In this document: one piece after another, positions 59,143 through 64,000 of the stretch | How positions within the stretch are numbered: position 1 is the stretch's first letter | Layout of the letters: every line of letters starts with the position of its first letter | From: Anas platyrhynchos | Taxonomy: Eukaryota > Chordata > Aves > Anseriformes > Anatidae | NCBI RefSeq assembly: GCF_047663525.1 | Contig: NC_092591.1 | Location: forward strand, 33,761,001 to 33,825,000 | Length of the DNA stretch: 64,000 bases | Reading direction: 5' to 3' | Made by a program: the position numbers and the translations under genes | Notes under the pieces: model-generated | Told to the model about the DNA's origin: nothing | Databases searched by the model: none | Seen by the model: only the letters and a program-made list of their open reading frames with translations

Positions 59143-60206
59143 ATGGAGAAACAGCAGATCGTGCTGGGTAACCGGGATGGCGGGGCAGTGTTTGGTACAG
59201 CACCTGCTTTCTTTGTCATCCTGAAACAACAGCAGGGGAATGGGAAAGCTGACCAAGGAATCCTAGTGGCAAACCGCGATGCCTGTGCTCTTGCCAGCAG
59301 CGTGTCAGCTCCAGTTAAATCCAAAATGAAGACGTGCCTCCCCGCTGACTGCGTCTCGGGGGGCATCACTGTCACCCTGGATAACAATAGCATGTGGAAT
59401 GAGTTCTACCATCGCAACACCGAGATGATTCTGACGAAGCAGGGGAGGCGCATGTTCCCATACTGCCGGTACTGGATTACAGGTCTGGATGCCGGCCAGA
59501 AATACATTCTGGTCATGGACATCTCCCCCGTGGACAATTACCGGTACAAGTGGAATGGCCGCTGGTGGGAGCCCAGCGGGAAGGCAGAACCCCACGTCCT
59601 CGGGCGAGTGTTCATTCACCCACAGTCGCCTTCCACCGGCCGCTACTGGATGCACCAGCCGGTGTCCTTCTACAAACTGAAACTCACCAACAACACCCTG
59701 GACCAGGAGGGTCACATAATCCTGCACTCGATGCACCGCTACCTGCCGCGACTTCACTTGGTGCCTGCAGACAAAGCCACAGAAGTCATTCAGCTCAACG
59801 GCCCCGATGTCCACACATTTACCTTCCCACAGACTGAGTTCTTTGCAGTTACGGCCTACCAGAACATCCAGATTACCCAGCTGAAAATAGATTACAATCC
59901 TTTTGCTAAGGGATTCAGAGATGATGGGTTGAATGGTCGGCCTCAGCGCGATGTGAAACAAAACAGTAACTTAGAACTGGAAGGAAGTAATGTTTTTAGC
60001 TCTGCCAGCCTTCGTGGTCGCCCTGCTGAAGTCGATGCCTTAGGTTTGCATCAGAGGAGTTTAGATTCTTCATTCATTGGTCAGAACCCATCGGACATTG
60101 ATATGGAAAAAGAATCCTTTAATGCAGAAAGGGACTTTATGGGTTTCCTGGACACTGACCTGGCTTCGGGTGATATGCCAAAGCTAAAACAGGAAGCCTC
60201 TGAAAG
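59143..60206 (+). CDS. MGA: MGA, first coding exon with T-box domain (partial gene)
   Basis: MGA is a very large nuclear protein with a T-box and a bHLH-zipper. It pairs with MAX, binds E-box and T-box sites, and acts in the PRC1.6 repressor complex against MYC and germline genes. This exon encodes residues 1-354 plus two bases. The T-box spans about 76-262. Its marks are NNSMWNEFYHRNTEMILTKQ-GRRMFPYCRYWI-TGLD, YKWNGRWWEPSG, FYKLKLTNN, LHSMHRYLPR and [25 protein letters not shown]. The start has A at -3 and G at +4. The donor is GAAAG|GTGAGT. Other T-box genes can be excluded by the N-terminal and post-box sequence. The later exons, including the bHLH-zipper, lie beyond the window. Confidence 0.95.
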
Positions 60207-63200
60207 GTGAGTTAACATTCTGTTTTTACAACAAGTACTAGTGGAGCGGGGGAACTTGGTAAAACATCAAGTAATGGGATGGTCATTAGACAGATGCTTG
60301 CAGCTAAAGTTTGCTTGACCTGAAATGATGGAACACTTAATGTTAGTAAAAGCTGCTCTTTGCCTTAAACGGTCATCTATCAGTCTGGATTTCCTAATGC
60401 AGAGTAATGAGGAGTACAAGAGTTTGGCATTTTTTCCTGTGTTGCTTTAACTCCCTTTGTAAAGAAATATTGAAGGGTTTCTCTTAACCCTCATAGTATT
60501 TTAGTAGAGTAAATACCATGTTTTAAAGTTTTAAACACAGTGCATTCCAGCTGTCAAAACGTTGCCTTTCTTTTTAGGGTTGTTTACAACCATGCTGTTT
60601 CTTCAGTTCTTTCCATTAGAGGATGGGTGAGGGTGTGTGGGGTGTAAGGGTATTTAGGTTGGGTGTGTGTAGGGATTTCCGCAAGGCAGTTGTAACTGGC
60701 AGCATGCCACTGTTTTGTCAATAACTGCTTGTGTGAATTCTTCTAGCCCTGAGGAAGAATGAGGTTAGCCTGTCTTTGGGTAGTCAGTTACTTCATGTGT
60801 GCTGGGACGTGAGAGAATCTGCACCTAGGAAAGTACTTCAGAAAAACTGTGCCACTGCTCAGACCTTAAATTGCTGTTTGATAATTCAGTGCTACATGTT
60901 CATCCAGGTTTGACTTCTGGAGCCATTGTAACTTCTCACAAATAGCAGTAAAGCAGTCCAGTGTACACCAAGAACCTCTCTGTAGCATTGAACCTTTGGG
61001 TTTCTGCTAACCAACAAGCATTTAGGTTTGGCAAGCAAGTCTGGCCAAGCCTATAATTTTACTACACTTTATCTTACTTTTCAAAACGTAAGTAATGGAA
61101 CAGCAGATTTATTGAGTAATTAATTTTTGTCAAGAGATGTTAGAAGTACTTCAAACCTGAAGAAACAGTTTAAAGAAAAAAACCTGTTTCTCTCCTGCCA
61201 CTTCAGGTCCGTCTCTGACTTAATCTGCCAAAGATTGAGTAACCAAAGCATCCTTATGTAGATCAGTATGCCAAGAAATGATTTAACTGCAGGTAACTAC
61301 TTTATCAATGTAATTAGGCTATTAGGGTGATGGTGTAATTAGAGGTCAGTTCTTGGAAGAAAAATGTGGTACTTATGACATAATTATAGTTTGTTTCAAA
61401 GGCTGTACTACATTTAGTGTGTTTTAGAGAGAACAGAGGTTTGCTGGATTGTTTTTTTCTTGCGGAAAGCTTGTTCTTGACTCTTGAGTAACTGCAAAAC
61501 TGAATCACAAAGACATTCTCCATTCTTTGAGCCTTTCTCGTTGTAGTTATTCTTACAACCATAGGAATTGCTTTGGGTTCTGGTGTCCCAACCTTTCTTC
61601 TGCAGGACCTCCCAATGCCATTGTATTAGAGAAGAATGCTTAGATTCTCAAAAAGAGGAAATTTTAGAGAAACACGTCTTGATGACTAAAAATAAACTGA
61701 TTTCAGACAGGATGGGCAATTTTAATTCTAAAAAATACAGCATGAGACAGTGTTCAGATAACTTCACATATTGTAAGTAAACCAGCAAATCTCTGAAACT
61801 AATGACTGAAAAGTTAGTAAAATTTTATCTTAATATCGATTTTTACTTACTTCATAAAATAATTTTAAGGACTCAAGGACCTTCTTTTGAAGAACTGGTG
61901 ACACAAGTTGGAAGGCTCTGTTTCTTCTGGTTCAGAGTGTATTAGTAGTGTTCTCTAGTTTCTCATCTAAGACAAATTTAGAATCATAGACTATCCCGAG
62001 TTGGAAGGGACCCATATGGATCACTGAGTCCAACTCCTGTTTACTTCTAAATTCACCTATCTACTCCAATTTACTTCTAAAGTTTGCTAAAAGCTTCACA
62101 GAGGGAGCCTCTAAAGGGTTTTTCTCTGCCCTGGGCTAGGAGGTATTTATCATTTGATGAATAAATGTTACCACATTCCTAAAACGGACCTCAGGCTTTG
62201 TCCAGCCTTTTGTTTTAAGCTTTGTAATCTGTGTGAAAAAGCCAGGTTCTGTACTTGAAAACAGAAGAAAAGATCTCACCTCAGAACTGGCAGAACTCTG
62301 TTTCTGTGCTGGAGTTTTTCGGGGTTCTCCTTGGTACCTTTAGACCTCTTCATGCAGATGAGATCTGTTCATAAAAACAACAACCTTTCAAGGAAGGGGT
62401 TGAGAAGAGGCATTTTTCTTTATCAAACAACAAACAGTGCTTTTTTTTTTTTTTTGTAGGCAAGTTCTTACCCATAAGTAGATGGGTGCTATCTTGTCTT
62501 TATGCAGGGTAGTGATTTGGGCTGGTTCATGTGTGTTGAAGAGTTAGAAGTTGGGAGCTGCAGCCTCTCAGACAACTCTCCCCAAGGAAGTGGGGTTCCT
62601 AGTGCCGTGGGGGGTGATAGTTCCCCTAGTGTGCAGGCTTGCTGACCAGAGGCTTTGCCTTGCTGCGAATGGAGCTGTGTAGGATGGTGTGTGTACCTGA
62701 GGATAATTATAATTTGGAGTTGGTAATGCACTTTGCAAATAAAGGATTCTTCTCATTATACTAGCTGGTGTATTTTCTTCTGTGTTGTGGTAGTGTGTTC
62801 AGTTTCATCAGGTGCACTGTAAGGAAAAGAAATGTTTAATTTGAATTGTGGGCACTTGTAAATGAATGTTTATGCCTGCAGCCTCTTGGATGCTGGGGTT
62901 ATAGAGGGAACCCCAGGCAAAATTCACCAGTTCACAAATCTTGCAGGCTGGTTCACCCTTCTCGTTCCAAGATCTTTTGAAATTCTTGGTTTAAAAATAC
63001 AGATTTTTTTTTTTTAAGGTTCCTATGGGCTTGTTTTTCTAGTTTAGGTGTCTTATGTTTAGTCTGACAGTTCAATTTTCTTTCCTCGTTGACTTCCTTT
63101 GGAAGAATGCTGTAGTGATCACCCATCAAAGCTCAATCACAGATTGCTACAATTGCTGGATTAATTCCAGATAATCCAGATATGTGTTCTGTGGTGTGCT

Positions 63201-64000
63201 TTAAAAGTATCCACTTGGAAAAATCCATCTATGTCAGTACTTCCAGTAAGAGAGCAGCTAAACAGATGAATTCAGCAAAATGCAAGACAACAATTTCCCT
63301 GCTTTAACTGTTTAGTCGTGAGGTACCAAATAATATATTATTTGGGGATATAAATATGCTTAAATATGAGCATTTTCCCACATCAGGCAAAGAAAAAGGT
63401 AGTTCAGACACCATCTCAGCATTTCTACCTGATCTCTGATTAAGCAGGGGATTTTGAGAGGACAAACCGGTGTGGCTCATTTTCCCACAGCATGTAGGAA
63501 GAGCCTATATAAGGGTATTTCTGTGGCTGCTCGTGTTGGAAATAGTGCACATCACAGATGAAGAGCCAAAACAAATTACCGCTAAGAAGAAACTTCTGAA
63601 TTTCAAATCTAAACAAGTGCTGGTGAGCATTTGGGCAAGTGTTTGATCTTCTCATACGTACACACATGGATGATAGCTCACTCTTGTCTTCATTTGGCTC
63701 ACAGTCTGCAATATGCAGACTAAAATAGCATTTGTGCCTACACATTTCTTTTTCACAGCAGGGCTTCTTTGTTTTGGGTACTGTCCAGATCCCTCATAGA
63801 AAGGTATGCATCTTGCCTAGAAAGTAGTGTATCTTGCATGGGATAAAGAAAAATGTCTGGAGAAGTCCAGGCTTTACTGGGCTTCTAATTGGAAACAGTG
63901 AAACTCAGATGAGAAATTTATTCTTGGCCAGCAAGCTCATTAGGTTTTTTGTCTTTTTATTTTAGAGAATGTTCAGGTAGAATAGCAGATTAATGAGATT
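60207..64000 (+). other. MGA: MGA intron, continuing past the window
   Basis: No second coding exon is found before the window ends. The intron holds a CR1 tail (61980-62040) and several T runs (for example 62443-62457). Nothing else is recognised. Confidence 0.7.
61980..62040 (-). repeat. CR1-type LINE 3' tail, antisense
   Basis: AGAATCATAGACTATCCCGA, then GTTGGAAGGGACCCATATGG and ATCACTGAGTCCAACTCCTG match the reverse complement of a CR1 3' end. The GGAAGGGACC and GTCCAACTCCT blocks are diagnostic. The copy is short and diverged. Confidence 0.8.

Noticed and set aside
60207-64000. Search for a second MGA coding exon
   Set aside because: No frame with MGA-like sequence and a suitable acceptor was found, so the next exon is taken to lie beyond the window.

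Overview
This is vertebrate nuclear DNA, most likely from a bird close to chicken (Gallus). Three things point there: a 19-exon receptor tyrosine kinase gene with GT-AG introns that joins without a break into an 873-residue TYRO3 receptor of avian type; CR1 LINE tails, the characteristic avian interspersed repeat, in both orientations; and the TYRO3-MGA gene order, which is the same as on human 15q15. No bacterial, phage, CRISPR or rRNA features are present, and I found no convincing tRNA.

Layout. 1-1360: upstream flank with no supportable gene. 1365-2600: CpG-island promoter and first exon of TYRO3. 2053-39425: the TYRO3 coding region on the + strand in 19 exons: signal peptide, two Ig domains, two fibronectin III domains, one membrane segment, a juxtamembrane part, a tyrosine kinase and a tail with a YVNI motif. 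39426 to about 41510: a roughly 2 kb 3' UTR that carries an old hAT-type DNA transposon and ends at an AATAAA signal (41485-41490). 41511-48290: intergenic, with one CR1 tail and two stretches that resemble conserved regulatory DNA. 48290-49820 and 55560-56620: two large CpG islands about 7 kb apart, both upstream of MGA and both candidate MGA promoters. 59065-60206: the first coding exon of MGA, holding the complete T-box domain. MGA continues beyond position 64000.

How the genes work. TYRO3 is a TAM-family receptor (TYRO3, AXL, MERTK) that binds the ligands GAS6 and protein S and signals in clearance of dying cells, platelets and the nervous system. MGA is a nuclear dual-specificity factor (T-box plus bHLH-zipper) that pairs with MAX and opposes MYC. 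They are neighbours by position and the sequence shows no shared regulation. The less ordinary observations are an out-of-frame uORF overlapping the TYRO3 start codon, hAT transposon ends inside the TYRO3 3' UTR, repeated CACGTG E-boxes (the MGA-MAX target) in the islands upstream of MGA, a 59-codon membrane-like ORF between the islands, and a start-stop element in the MGA leader.
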